Part shown: in pieces, positions 15,541 through 25,188 of the stretch
Position numbering within the stretch: the first letter of the stretch is position 1
Layout of the letters: each line of letters begins with the position of its first letter
From: SZAS-103 sp038234715
GTDB taxonomy: Bacteria > Pseudomonadota > Gammaproteobacteria > Xanthomonadales > Xanthomonadaceae
Assembly: GCA_038234715.1 (NCBI GenBank)
Contig: JBBQTD010000046.1
Location: 1-25,762 of the forward strand
Direction: 5' to 3'
Length of the DNA: 25,762 bases
Notes under the pieces: model-generated
Database searches by the model: none
The model's input: only the letters and a program-made list of their open reading frames with translations
What the model was told of the DNA's origin: nothing
Made by a program: the position numbers and the translations under genes

Positions 15541-16343
15541 ATGCCGACTCCGGTCAAAGCGTTCGAGCAAGGTCCCGACTATGTGCAATCGCTCGCGCGA
15601 GGGTTGCTGGTGCTGCGCAGCTTCGACGTGGATCACGCCAACCAGAGCGTGGCTGAAATCGCTTTGCGGACGAAAATATCGCGCGCTGCCACGCGCCGGC
15701 TGGTACTTACGTTGCAACACCTCGGTTACGTGCACGAGGAAGGCCGTGGATACGCGCTCACGCCACGCGTACTCGAACTCGGCTTCGGTTACCTGGGCAC
15801 GCTGAACCTGACCGACCTTGTGCAGTCACTGCTCGAATCGCTCGCGCACAAGATCAACCAGAGTTGTTCGATGGCCGTGCTCGACGCGCAGTCGATCGTC
15901 TACATTGCGCGCGTGCCGGTGCGACGGGTCATGACGATCGCGCTCGGGATCGGTGCACGCCTGCCCGCATTCGCGGCATCGATGGGCCGCGTGCTGCTGT
16001 CGGGACTCACCGAAGCCGATCTCGAGACATGGCTGGCGCGGTGCGAGCCCGTCAAGTTCACGCCGCATACGGTGATCGATCCGCGCAAGCTCAAGCGCAT
16101 CGTCGATACCGCGCGCGCCCAGGGTTACACCTATGTCGAGCAGGAACTCGAACTGGGACTGTGCTCACTGGCGGTGCCGGTGCGGAATCAGTCCGGTCGC
16201 ATCGCAGCGGCGCTCAACGTCAGTCTGCCGTACCACGCCGGCGTCGGGCGCGAGGCAGTCAATTCCATGCTGCCGCACCTGCGCGAGACAGCGGGGTCCA
16301 TCGAGCGTTGCCTGGCTGCCCATCGCCTGGCCGCCGTATCACT

Positions 16344-16347
<4 letters not shown>
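15541..16347 (+). CDS. IclR-family regulator, PcaR/PcaU/PobR-like
   Basis: DNA-binding regulator of 268 residues. Residues about 17-75 form a winged helix-turn-helix (QSLARGLLVLRSFD ... SVAEIALRTKISRAATRRLV ... LGYV), followed by the IclR effector domain from about 85 (FGYLGTLNLTDLVQSLLESL, IVYIARVPVRRVM, RLPAFAASMGRVLL, LELGLCSLAVPVRN). The QSLARGLLVL start and RRVMTIALGIGARLPA are typical of the pca/pob regulators, whose inducers include 3-oxoadipate. ATG 15541 is chosen; AAGGGAG lies about 11 bases upstream. It is divergent from the aminotransferase cluster and overlaps the thiolase start by ATGA. I infer that it senses 3-oxoadipate or a pathway intermediate and controls both arms. Confidence 0.93.
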
Positions 16348-17552
<1,205 letters not shown>

Positions 17553-17600
17553 CATGATCTACAACTATTGCATTGACGTGTTCCAACCTCCGGGTGTCCG

Positions 17601-19655
17601 ATGAGCGTTGTATCCGAACCAACTGCCTCGCTGGAAGCTGCGCTTGCGCATGCCTCGCGACTCTTGGCGGTGGATCCTGCGCTGGCCGCCGAGCAGGCCG
17701 GTGAAATCATCAAGGCCGTCGGTAGCCATCCGGTTGCTTTGTTGGTGCTGGGGACTTCGCATCGCTTGCGCGGCGACCTGGAACAGGCCTTGCAGGTGCT
17801 CGAACCGCTCGCGTTGGCGCAGCCCCGATCGGCGATGGTGCAGTTCGAGCTCGGTATTGCGCTGGGTCATGCGCAACGCGGCGATGCGGCACTGAACGCG
17901 CTGCGCCGTGCGGTCGCCCTCAAGCCCGAGCTGCCCCAGGCATGGCTGGCCCTGGGCGACCATCTCATGGCGCTGGGCGATTCGGCGGGCGCGGACGCGG
18001 CGTATGCGAACCACATCCGGTTCTCGATCCGCGACCCGGAATTGCTGCGCGCAGCCAACGCACTGCATGAAAACCGCATTCCCGAGGCCGAAGCACTGCT
18101 GCGCGGGCAGCTGAAAAAATCGCCGACCGATGTCGCAGCGATCCGCATGCTCGCGGAAGTCGCGGCGCGACTCGGTCGGCATGAGGATGCCGAAAACCTG
18201 CTCGCGCGCTGCCTCGAACTTGCGCCGAGCTTCCATGCCGCGCGACAGAACTACGCGCTGGTTCTGCATCGCGGCAACAAGCCCGAGCGGGCGTTGGCCG
18301 AGGTCGAGAAACTGCTCTCGGTGGAACCGGCCAATCCCGGCTATCGCAACCTCAAGGCCGTGGTGCTGTGCAGGATCGGCGACTACGCGCCAGCCATCGC
18401 CCTGTATGCCGGCATCCTCAAGGAATATCCGGACCAGTCAAGGATCTGGCTGAGCCAGGGCCACGCTCTCAAGACCCACGGCGAGAGCGACAAGGCGATC
18501 GAAGCCTACCGGCGCTGCATCGCGCTCGAACCAGCTCTCGGCGAGGCGTGGTGGAGCCTGGCTAACCTCAAGACATTCCGCTTTAACGCGGATGACGTCG
18601 CGGCGATGCGGCGCGAACTGGAGCGCGGCGATCTCGATCCCGAACACCGTCTGCACCTGGAATTCGCGCTGGGCAAGGCGCTGGAGGACGAAGGCGAGTA
18701 CGCATTGTCCTTCGGCCACTACGAGCGTGGCAACGCGCTGCGGCGCGAGCTGAATCCCTGCGACGCCGACGACAACACGAAGCGCATGCGGCGTGCAAAG
18801 AAGATCTACATCAAGCCTTTCTTCGATGAACGCGCCGACTTCGGTTCGGCCGCGCGAGACCCGATTTTCATCGTCGGCCTGCCGCGCGCGGGATCGACCC
18901 TGATCGAGCAGATCCTGTCGAGTCATTCGATGATCGAGGGCACGATGGAATTGCCTGAGATCATCGGGACGACGCGCCTGCTGCGGCAACAGGCCGCGAA
19001 CACTTCGGCGAAGCCCGCGCAGACGATCCCGTACCACGACGCGCTCGCGAACCTGGATGCCGACGAGGTGCGCGCACTTGGCGAGCAGTACATTGCGCAC
19101 ACGCGCATCCAGCGCAAGACAGACGCGCCGTTCTTCATCGACAAGATGCCCAACAACTTCGCGCACATCGGCCTGATCCAGCTGATGCTGCCGAAGGCGA
19201 GGATCATCGATGCCCGCCGGCACCCGCTCGCCTGCTGCTTCTCTGGCTTCAAGCAGCAGTTCGCGCGTGGGCAGAACTTCACCTACAGCCTCGGCGATAT
19301 CGGTCGGTACTATCGCGACTACGTCGAGCTCATGACGCATTTTGACGACGTGCTGCCCGGCCGCATCCACCGCGTGATCTACGAGACGATGGTCGACAAC
19401 ACCGAGAAGGAAGTGCGACGCCTGCTGGACCATTGCGGGCTGCCGTTCGAAGAGCAATGCCTGCGTTTCTTCGAGAACGCTCGGCCGGTGCGCACAGCGA
19501 GTTCCGAGCAGGTGCGCAGGCCGATCTACCGCGAGGGAATCGACCACTGGCGGCACTACGAGCCGTGGCTTGGACCGTTGAAAAACGCATTGGGAACGGT
19601 GCTGGACGCGTATCCGGCGGTGCCGAGGTTCGCGGACGCGGCGGAAATCGATTGA
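17601..19655 (+). CDS. TPR-repeat sulfotransferase family protein
   Basis: Protein of 684 residues, no signal peptide. The N-terminal 400 residues form tandem TPR helices (for example ALLVLGTSHRLRGDLEQALQ, VQFELGIALGHAQRGDAALN, AWLALGDHLMALGDSAGADA). A sulfotransferase domain starts at about 420 with FIVGLPRAGSTLIEQILSSH, the PAPS 5'-phosphosulfate loop at 426-433. IIDARRHPLACCFSGFKQQF at about 533-553 fits the 3'-phosphate-binding element, and the tail has the usual RPVRTAS...VRRPIYREGIDHWR segment. It would transfer sulfate from PAPS to an unknown acceptor. It starts 48 bp after pcaF and is followed by the TonB receptor gene on the same strand, a pairing I recall from other Xanthomonadales and sphingomonads. 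The acceptor cannot be told from sequence. Confidence 0.93.
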   Translation: MSVVSEPTASLEAALAHASRLLAVDPALAAEQAGEIIKAVGSHPVALLVLGTSHRLRGDLEQALQVLEPLALAQPRSAMVQFELGIALGHAQRGDAALNALRRAVALKPELPQAWLALGDHLMALGDSAGADAAYANHIRFSIRDPELLRAANALHENRIPEAEALLRGQLKKSPTDVAAIRMLAEVAARLGRHEDAENLLARCLELAPSFHAARQNYALVLHRGNKPERALAEVEKLLSVEPANPGYRNLKAVVLCRIGDYAPAIALYAGILKEYPDQSRIWLSQGHALKTHGESDKAIEAYRRCIALEPALGEAWWSLANLKTFRFNADDVAAMRRELERGDLDPEHRLHLEFALGKALEDEGEYALSFGHYERGNALRRELNPCDADDNTKRMRRAKKIYIKPFFDERADFGSAARDPIFIVGLPRAGSTLIEQILSSHSMIEGTMELPEIIGTTRLLRQQAANTSAKPAQTIPYHDALANLDADEVRALGEQYIAHTRIQRKTDAPFFIDKMPNNFAHIGLIQLMLPKARIIDARRHPLACCFSGFKQQFARGQNFTYSLGDIGRYYRDYVELMTHFDDVLPGRIHRVIYETMVDNTEKEVRRLLDHCGLPFEEQCLRFFENARPVRTASSEQVRRPIYREGIDHWRHYEPWLGPLKNALGTVLDAYPAVPRFADAAEID

Positions 19656-19694
19656 GAGGCATGGCGGGCATGCGACCAAAGGCACATTGACACG

Positions 19695-19710
19695 GGCGGA
19701 AACATCCGCC
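19695..19710 (+). other. Short perfect hairpin before the TonB receptor gene
   Basis: GGCGGA at 19695-19700, an AACA loop and TCCGCC at 19705-19710 form a perfect 6-bp stem in the 87-bp gap between the sulfotransferase stop and the receptor start. No T-run follows. It could weaken read-through or stabilise the receptor message. Confidence 0.35.
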
Positions 19711-19742
19711 ACAACATCCACGGGGACTACCAGGGGAGAGCC

Positions 19743-22247
19743 ATGCACACGATGTCCATGCAACGACGCGCATCCAGCCGTACGTCGACGGGGAAACTTG
19801 GCCGATTGCCGCTGGCGGTAGCGATTTACCTCGCGATGAGCACGACGGCGTTCGCGCAGGACGCACCAAAGGACGCTAGCCCGCCGCCGGACAGCGCCGT
19901 GAGCAAACGTGCAAAGACGCTGGACACGATTACGGTGACCGCGCAGAAGCGCTCGGAGAATCCGCAGAAAGTGCCGATCAGCCTCGACGTGATCGGCGAC
20001 GCGAAGCTGCAGCAGCTAAACGTCAAGAGCTTTGACGACTATGTGAAGTACCTGCCGAGCGTGTCCTACCAGGCCGATGGGCCAGGCAGCGCCCAGATCT
20101 TCATGCGCGGCGTGGCCGATGGTAGCGACGGCAATCACTCCGGGCCTCTTCCCAGCGTGGGCGTGTACCTTGACGAGGAGCCGATCACCACGATCGACGG
20201 CCCGCTGGACCTGCACATCTACGATATTGCACGCGTCGAGTCGCTTGCCGGCCCGCAGGGCACGCTGTACGGCGCCAGTTCGCAGGCGGGCACCCTGCGC
20301 ATCATCACCAACAAGCCCGACCCAAAGCATTTTTCTTCCAGCTACTCCGTCGAACTCGACTCAGTGAGCCACGGCGGCATCGGCAACCTGGAAGAAGGCT
20401 ACGTCAACATACCGTTCAACGACCACACCGCGATCCGTATTGTCGCGTGGGACAAGCACGATGCAGGCTATATCGACAACGTGCCGGGATCGCGGCAGTT
20501 TCCTCGGAGTCCCGGCGACCCCCTTCCTGGCTGGGGCGGAGTTGTCAGCAACCAGAACTGCGCCAGCACGGCCCAACTCGTATGCACGGGTGCGGCGAAG
20601 AACAACTACAACACGGTCGATACCGGTGGCGCGCGTGCGGCGCTGCTGATCAATCTCGACGACAACTGGACCATCACACCGAGCGTGATCGCCCAAAGGC
20701 AGAAATCCCACGGCGAGTTCAGTTTCGATCCAGCCGTGGGCGATCTGAAAATCAAGCATTTCTACCCTGAGGACGCGACCGACAACTGGACCCAGGCAGC
20801 GCTGACCGTGCAGGGCAAGATCGGCAACTTCGACGTGACCTACGCGTTCGCCCGTCTCAACCGCCACGATCACTCGGACTCCGACTACAGCGACTATTCG
20901 TTCTGGTACGACACCCTGTTCCCGGGCTCCTACAACGCGTACAACAAGGACGGCGACCTCATCAATCCGTCGCAGTTCATCAAGAGCGTGGACACGTTTG
21001 GCAAGACCAGCCACGAATTGCGTATCGCTTCGCCTTCGGACTGGCGCCTGAGCTTCGTTGGCGGCTTCTACTGGCAGGAGCAGACGCATCAGATCCAGCA
21101 GGACTACATCATCAACGGCCTGGCTCCCTCCCATTCGGTCGATGGCTGGCCGAACACGATCTGGCTGACCGAGCAGCTGCGCACGGACAGGGACGAAGCC
21201 CTGTTCGGTGAAGCGACATTCAAGTTCACTGAAAATCTCAGGGCCACGGCTGGCATCCGTGAGTTCAAGGTAGACAACAGCCTGAAGGGGTACTTCGGAT
21301 TCAAGAGCGCGGAGTCGTTGTGCTTCGCCGGGCCGTTCCATGGAGCGCCCTGCACGAACCTCGACAAGAGGGTGAAGGAAACCAACCACGTCGGGAAATT
21401 GAACGTGACCTGGCAGATCGATCCCGACAAGATGATCTACGGAACCTGGTCGCAGGGCTATCGTCCGGGCGGCATCAACCGCAAAGGTGACCTGCCGCCG
21501 TACATCTCCGACTTCCTGGATAACCTCGAGTTCGGCTGGAAGACGACCTGGATGAACAACCGATTGCGCTGGAATGGGTCGGTCTTCGACGAGCGCTGGA
21601 AGAACTTCCAGTTCGCGGTGCTGGAGCCAGGCGATAACGGGCTGACCACGATCAAGAACGCCAACCAGGCCGAGATCAAGGGCCTTGAAACCAACCTGAG
21701 CTGGAAGGCAACCGACGACCTGGATCTCTCGGGTGGCGTCGCGTTCTACAACGCAAAACTCACGGCCAACTACTGCGGGAAAACCGATCTCCTCGGCAAT
21801 CCCATAACCGATTGCCCCGTGGGAAGCCTGGATTTCCCCTTGGGCCCACAAGCGCCCAAGGGAACCCAATTACCCGTGACGCCGAAGGTCAAAGCCAACC
21901 TCATCGGTCGCTACAACTTCAACGTCGGTGGCATGGATGCCTATTTCCAGACTGCCATCGTGCATGTCGGCCAGCGCACGGCGGATTTGCGCATTGCCGA
22001 ACGCGGTCTACTCGGCAACCTTCCGGCCTACACAACCGTCGATTTCTCCGCGGGCATCAAGAAAAACAGCTGGGCGCTCGATGCTTTCCTCGAAAACGCA
22101 TTCGACGAACGCGGGCAGGTGGCTCGGTTCGCGCAGTGCACTGAAACCGTGTGCGCGAACGGAGGCGATCCGAAAACAGGCCAGGTATACGTCGTACCTG
22201 TGGCGCCGAGGACGTTCGGGTTGCGCTTCACGCAGGACTTCGATTGA
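19743..22247 (+). CDS. TonB-dependent outer membrane receptor
   Basis: Outer membrane importer of 834 residues, driven by TonB-ExbBD. Signal peptide residues 1-38 (cleavage after AFA), an exposed TonB box LDTITVTAQ at 60-68, a plug domain at about 75-190 with IFMRGVADG, GVYLDEEPI, ARVESLAGPQGTLYGASSQAG and IRIIT-like LRIITNKPD, then a beta-barrel with many aromatic strands and a C-terminal FGLRFTQDFD. The start ATG 19743 has GGGGAG at 19733-19738. The barrel is of the broad class that takes up siderophores, sugars and other compounds; no ligand can be read from it, and no FecR/sigma factor pair is nearby. Neighbouring secreted peptidases and the metallohydrolase make a peptide or amide nutrient plausible. 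Confidence 0.95.
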   Translation: MHTMSMQRRASSRTSTGKLGRLPLAVAIYLAMSTTAFAQDAPKDASPPPDSAVSKRAKTLDTITVTAQKRSENPQKVPISLDVIGDAKLQQLNVKSFDDYVKYLPSVSYQADGPGSAQIFMRGVADGSDGNHSGPLPSVGVYLDEEPITTIDGPLDLHIYDIARVESLAGPQGTLYGASSQAGTLRIITNKPDPKHFSSSYSVELDSVSHGGIGNLEEGYVNIPFNDHTAIRIVAWDKHDAGYIDNVPGSRQFPRSPGDPLPGWGGVVSNQNCASTAQLVCTGAAKNNYNTVDTGGARAALLINLDDNWTITPSVIAQRQKSHGEFSFDPAVGDLKIKHFYPEDATDNWTQAALTVQGKIGNFDVTYAFARLNRHDHSDSDYSDYSFWYDTLFPGSYNAYNKDGDLINPSQFIKSVDTFGKTSHELRIASPSDWRLSFVGGFYWQEQTHQIQQDYIINGLAPSHSVDGWPNTIWLTEQLRTDRDEALFGEATFKFTENLRATAGIREFKVDNSLKGYFGFKSAESLCFAGPFHGAPCTNLDKRVKETNHVGKLNVTWQIDPDKMIYGTWSQGYRPGGINRKGDLPPYISDFLDNLEFGWKTTWMNNRLRWNGSVFDERWKNFQFAVLEPGDNGLTTIKNANQAEIKGLETNLSWKATDDLDLSGGVAFYNAKLTANYCGKTDLLGNPITDCPVGSLDFPLGPQAPKGTQLPVTPKVKANLIGRYNFNVGGMDAYFQTAIVHVGQRTADLRIAERGLLGNLPAYTTVDFSAGIKKNSWALDAFLENAFDERGQVARFAQCTETVCANGGDPKTGQVYVVPVAPRTFGLRFTQDFD

Positions 22248-22258
22248 TCTGAGCGCGA

Positions 22259-22284
22259 GCGGCGGTAGTTCCGGCTACCGCCGC
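22259..22284 (+). terminator. Perfect hairpin after the TonB receptor gene
   Basis: GCGGCGGTAG and CTACCGCCGC form a perfect 10-bp stem with a six-base loop (TTCCGG), 12 bases after the receptor stop. It lacks a clear T-run, so it may end transcription inefficiently or act as an mRNA 3'-end stabiliser. It lies between the plus-strand genes and the convergent gene ending at 22367. Confidence 0.6.
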
Positions 22285-22366
22285 CATCTGCGTCAGGGAT
22301 GGAAATGGGCGACCCCGTGCTCGAAGCGAGCAACGGATCGTGCCAGCGACCCTGAATTGCATCCCG

Positions 22367-22873
22367 TCACGCTGCCGCATGACGACCGAAATAGCGCTTC
22401 ACCCGCCACGCCAATATTCGGACCAGTGGCAACTTGGCGACGACTTCGCGTGGGTAGCACTGCGTGCAAAGGACCAGGAACGCCCCGCGGCTGGTGATAT
22501 AGCACAGCGTCATCGCCTTGATGCGAACATTGCACGCCTTGCAGGTGACGTGGTCCCACGCCCCTTGCTCGATATGGAAAATCGCCGAGTCGAATGGACC
22601 GCCATCGTGCGGCAGCAGCACGCGATAGCCCTCTGGACGCGGATACCAGCGCGTCTCGTACACTGGGCGGGGCGGGGCGAAGTCCACAGAATCGCGCGAG
22701 ACAAATGCCACCAGCGCATCCCGGAGCGGGATACGGCAGGACATCCACGGCAGGAACTGCAACTCTTGCGAGTCCGTGGGCACGCGACGACCCCGAAGCG
22801 CGGCGTTGGGTTGCATGGTCTGCCGCACCCATTGCTGCGTCAAGCGAACGATTGGTACGTCTTTCTGCGGCAA
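22367..22873 (-). CDS. Small protein with a CxxC...CxxC zinc-ribbon-like motif, unknown function
   Basis: I do not recognise this gene. The frame gives 168 residues with C111-K-A-C114 and C136-T-Q-C139, a 21-residue spacing that fits a zinc ribbon, after an N-terminal half with FVSRDSVDFAPPRPVYETRW and GYRVLLPHDGGPFDSAIFHI. The tail is basic (RILAWRVKRYFGRH). The composition looks like real protein, and the overlapping frame at 22293-22940 reads as a shadow. The start is unclear: TTG 22873 opens the frame and ATG 22816 is an alternative. It ends facing the TonB receptor gene and begins 63 bp after the M20 peptidase stop on the same strand. Confidence 0.6.
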   Translation of the reverse strand: MPQKDVPIVRLTQQWVRQTMQPNAALRGRRVPTDSQELQFLPWMSCRIPLRDALVAFVSRDSVDFAPPRPVYETRWYPRPEGYRVLLPHDGGPFDSAIFHIEQGAWDHVTCKACNVRIKAMTLCYITSRGAFLVLCTQCYPREVVAKLPLVRILAWRVKRYFGRHAAA

Positions 22874-22936
22874 TCAGTACGTCTTGCGTCCGGTTCCGGC
22901 GGCAGACGGGATTGGCCTGACGCCTTATGCGGCAAA

Positions 22937-24367
22937 TCACAGTGCCTTGAGCAACCGATAGTCGAATTCCAGTGACTGGTAAAACGCCGCGACCCCGATG
23001 CGTTCGTCCTGTCCATGCCAGCGGTCTTCGTCGACATCGACAGGAATCCCGTTGAAGACGTAGACAGGCATTGCCTGGCGCAGGAACACGCTGTCGCTCG
23101 CACCCGCAGACATATAGGGCGACACCGGGATAGGGCCCCAGACCGTCGCGGCGACGCTGGCGATCTGCGCGAACAGTGCCGTGTCCACCGGCGAAGCCGG
23201 ACTGAGGTTTGGCGGAGCGATGCGCGCGATCGCGATTGCCGGATCGTCTACGGTCTTCTTCAACAACGCGTCGACCGAGTCCAGGTCTTCATCGGGAAGC
23301 AATCGGCAATTCACGGTCGCGCGCGCCATCGCCGGCAACGCGTTCTCGGCGTGGCCGCCTTCGAGCATCGTCGCGACGCAGGTGGAACGCAATTGCGCGT
23401 TGTTGTTGATCGACGAGGCCGCAATCCGGGCGACAGCCGCCATGTCCGATGGATCGTGCCCGATCGCGCGCATGTCCGCGGCTGTCTGCCCCGAATTCTG
23501 CGCCGCCAACCCCGTGTAATAGCCACGCGTGACCGAGTTCGTGCGCAGCGGGAACTGCATCGCCGACAGCTTGACCAGGCCTTGCGCGAGACGGTAGATC
23601 GCATTGTCCGGAGTTGGCAGCGAGCTGTGCCCGCCCGGATTGCGTACGGTCAGCGTGTAGCTCAGGTACACCTTCTCCGCAGTCTCGATGCTCAGCAGCA
23701 ATGGCTTGCCTTCGCGCGTCGCGGGACCGTTGTCGTCCTGGTTCAATCCATAGGCCGCCTTGAGCAGGTCCGGTCGATGCGCCTGCAGCCACTGGATGCC
23801 ATTGTCGTCGCCGTCTTCCTCGCCGGCCGTGAGCGCGAGGATGTAGTCGCCGCGCGGGACGATATGTTCTTCGTGCAGGCGCAGCAGGGTCTCGACCAAC
23901 CCCGCGCCAGCCCCCTTGATGTCGATCGTGCCGCGACCGTAGAAATAGCCGCCGTCCTCGGTGAGCTTGAACGGATCGTAGTGCCAGTCCTCGCGCTTCG
24001 CCTCGACCACGTCCAGGTGAGCGAACAGCAGCACTGGCGCGCGTTCGCCGCGACCGTGCACGCGCACCACCAAATTCCGTTTCTTCGGGTTGTCGCCGAG
24101 CACCATCACGTCGGCTGGCGCGAAACCGGCGGCAACGAATCGTTGCGCGAGCTTCTCTGACAACACCGTGACGTTGCCATGCGCCGAGGTCGTGTCGGTT
24201 TCGATCATCTCCTTGAGGATCTCGCGACCACGCACCTGGTCAGGTCCGGGTGCTGTGGCGGCAGTGGTCGCTGGATCCTTGCCGACAGCTGCGGTTGGTG
24301 CAGCGATCAAGGCACTGAGTGCTGTCAGCAATGCAGTCGCAAGCAGGATACGAACTGTCTGCAACAC
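22937..24367 (-). CDS. Secreted M20 family metallopeptidase
   Basis: Zinc peptidase of 476 residues, predicted periplasmic: the N-terminus (M)LQTVRILLATALLTALSAL is a signal peptide. Metal ligands of the M20 fold are visible: H117 and D119 in FAHLDVVEA, D149 in GRGTIDIKGAG (bridging), E183-E184 in TAGEEDGDDNG (general base and ligand), an Asp in NQDDNG, and a late His in RWHGQDERIGV. The dimerisation/lid domain contains NPGGHSS. Members are carboxypeptidases, dipeptidases or aminoacylases; this sequence does not decide between them. GTG 24367 is fixed by GGAGGT at 24372-24377, four bases upstream. It could act on peptides imported by the TonB receptor, which lies convergent to it. Confidence 0.94.
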   Translation of the reverse strand: MLQTVRILLATALLTALSALIAAPTAAVGKDPATTAATAPGPDQVRGREILKEMIETDTTSAHGNVTVLSEKLAQRFVAAGFAPADVMVLGDNPKKRNLVVRVHGRGERAPVLLFAHLDVVEAKREDWHYDPFKLTEDGGYFYGRGTIDIKGAGAGLVETLLRLHEEHIVPRGDYILALTAGEEDGDDNGIQWLQAHRPDLLKAAYGLNQDDNGPATREGKPLLLSIETAEKVYLSYTLTVRNPGGHSSLPTPDNAIYRLAQGLVKLSAMQFPLRTNSVTRGYYTGLAAQNSGQTAADMRAIGHDPSDMAAVARIAASSINNNAQLRSTCVATMLEGGHAENALPAMARATVNCRLLPDEDLDSVDALLKKTVDDPAIAIARIAPPNLSPASPVDTALFAQIASVAATVWGPIPVSPYMSAGASDSVFLRQAMPVYVFNGIPVDVDEDRWHGQDERIGVAAFYQSLEFDYRLLKAL

Positions 24368-24371
24368 GATA

Positions 24372-24377
24372 ACCTCC
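24372..24377 (-). promoter_or_regulatory. Strong Shine-Dalgarno GGAGGT before the GTG start of the M20 gene
   Basis: GGAGGT lies four bases before GTG 24367 on the minus strand, a near-perfect ribosome site that supports a non-ATG start and suggests high expression. Confidence 0.7.
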
Positions 24378-24424
24378 GGTCTATCCGACTTGTTGGAGCG
24401 CCTGCGTCGATCGCAACACCAGCC

Positions 24425-25120
24425 TCATTTCCCCGGGTCCACAACCAGCAGTCCAACATACTTCAGCCAGAAAGCCAGTTCGGTGCGGTATTCGTTCGGG
24501 TCGATCAGTGTTCCTTGCTTGTGGTTGACCGCAACCTGGATATGCCAGTACAGCGAAGGCGTCGTGGCTTCGATGTTGCAATTGCCGCTGCCGAGGACGG
24601 TCGCCAACCGATCGCATTGGGTGCCCTTGACGAAGGTGAAGCCAGTCGGCAACAGGTCTTGCCCGCGTGGAATCAGAATGTACCATTCCGATTCAACCGC
24701 ATTGAAAGTGGGTACGCGGGGCGGCCCTGGATGGAAATTGACGACGAGTTGCGACGGGGCAGTGGCACCGCCGGGTGCCGTGGGGTCGGCGGACACGCCT
24801 GAATGGACCACGCCATCCGCACTGCGGTAAAAAATCCAGGTGCCGGTGTCCTCGCAAAGCTGCGGTCGGCTGTCCGGATCGCAGCGCAGCAGGCTCGGCG
24901 TGCCGGCCATCTTCTTGTCGATGCACACGAAGGTCAGCCGGGCGTTTCCGAACATCGCGCTCGCGTGCTCGGCGTGGTCCGCAGGGCACTGGATTGCCGC
25001 GAGTTCCGGCGGCAGTGGAACCACGGGTGCGTCGCCGGCCATGTGGCAGGCGCTGAGCGCCGCAACCGCGAGCGCCATCAGGCACGCAAGTGCAACTGGA
25101 ATTTGTTGCGGGAAAATCAC
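24425..25120 (-). CDS. Putative lipoprotein of unknown function
   Basis: Protein of 231 residues with a lipobox LSAC ending at C25 after a hydrophobic signal (VALACLMALAVAALSAC), so it is probably anchored to the envelope. The mature part has several cysteines (AIQCPADH, FVCIDKK, LLRCDPDSRPQLCED, TQCDR, GNCNIE) that could form disulfides, and a C-terminal LAFWLKYVGLLVVDPG. I do not recognise the family. GTG 25120 is used; ATG 25078 would leave too short a signal. It ends 57 bp before the M20 peptidase start on the same strand and may share its transcript. Confidence 0.7.
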   Translation of the reverse strand: MIFPQQIPVALACLMALAVAALSACHMAGDAPVVPLPPELAAIQCPADHAEHASAMFGNARLTFVCIDKKMAGTPSLLRCDPDSRPQLCEDTGTWIFYRSADGVVHSGVSADPTAPGGATAPSQLVVNFHPGPPRVPTFNAVESEWYILIPRGQDLLPTGFTFVKGTQCDRLATVLGSGNCNIEATTPSLYWHIQVAVNHKQGTLIDPNEYRTELAFWLKYVGLLVVDPGK

Positions 25121-25126
25121 CAGGAT

Positions 25127-25149
25127 CGAGCCTGTCTTCGATGGGCTCG
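25127..25149 (-). terminator. Inverted repeat between the lipoprotein and membrane protein genes
   Basis: CGAGCC at 25127-25132 and GGCTCG at 25144-25149 pair across an 11-base loop, about 40 bases after the membrane protein stop on the minus strand. No clean T-run follows directly, so a terminator role is only possible. Confidence 0.3.
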
Positions 25150-25188
25150 CACTCTATCAACAACATCTCGTGAAAGCGTCAAAACCGG

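Noticed and set aside
15864..16343. Upstream extension of the thiolase frame
   Set aside because: This part overlaps the IclR gene out of frame; ATG 16344 starts a normal 402-residue PcaF-like protein.
18438..19763. Minus-strand frame of 441 codons opposite the sulfotransferase
   Set aside because: The plus-strand sulfotransferase has clear PAPS-binding motifs; the reverse frame is His/Arg/Val rich shadow.
20361..21869. Minus-strand frame of 502 codons opposite the TonB receptor
   Set aside because: The plus strand encodes a complete receptor with signal peptide, plug and barrel; the reverse frame has no recognisable domain.
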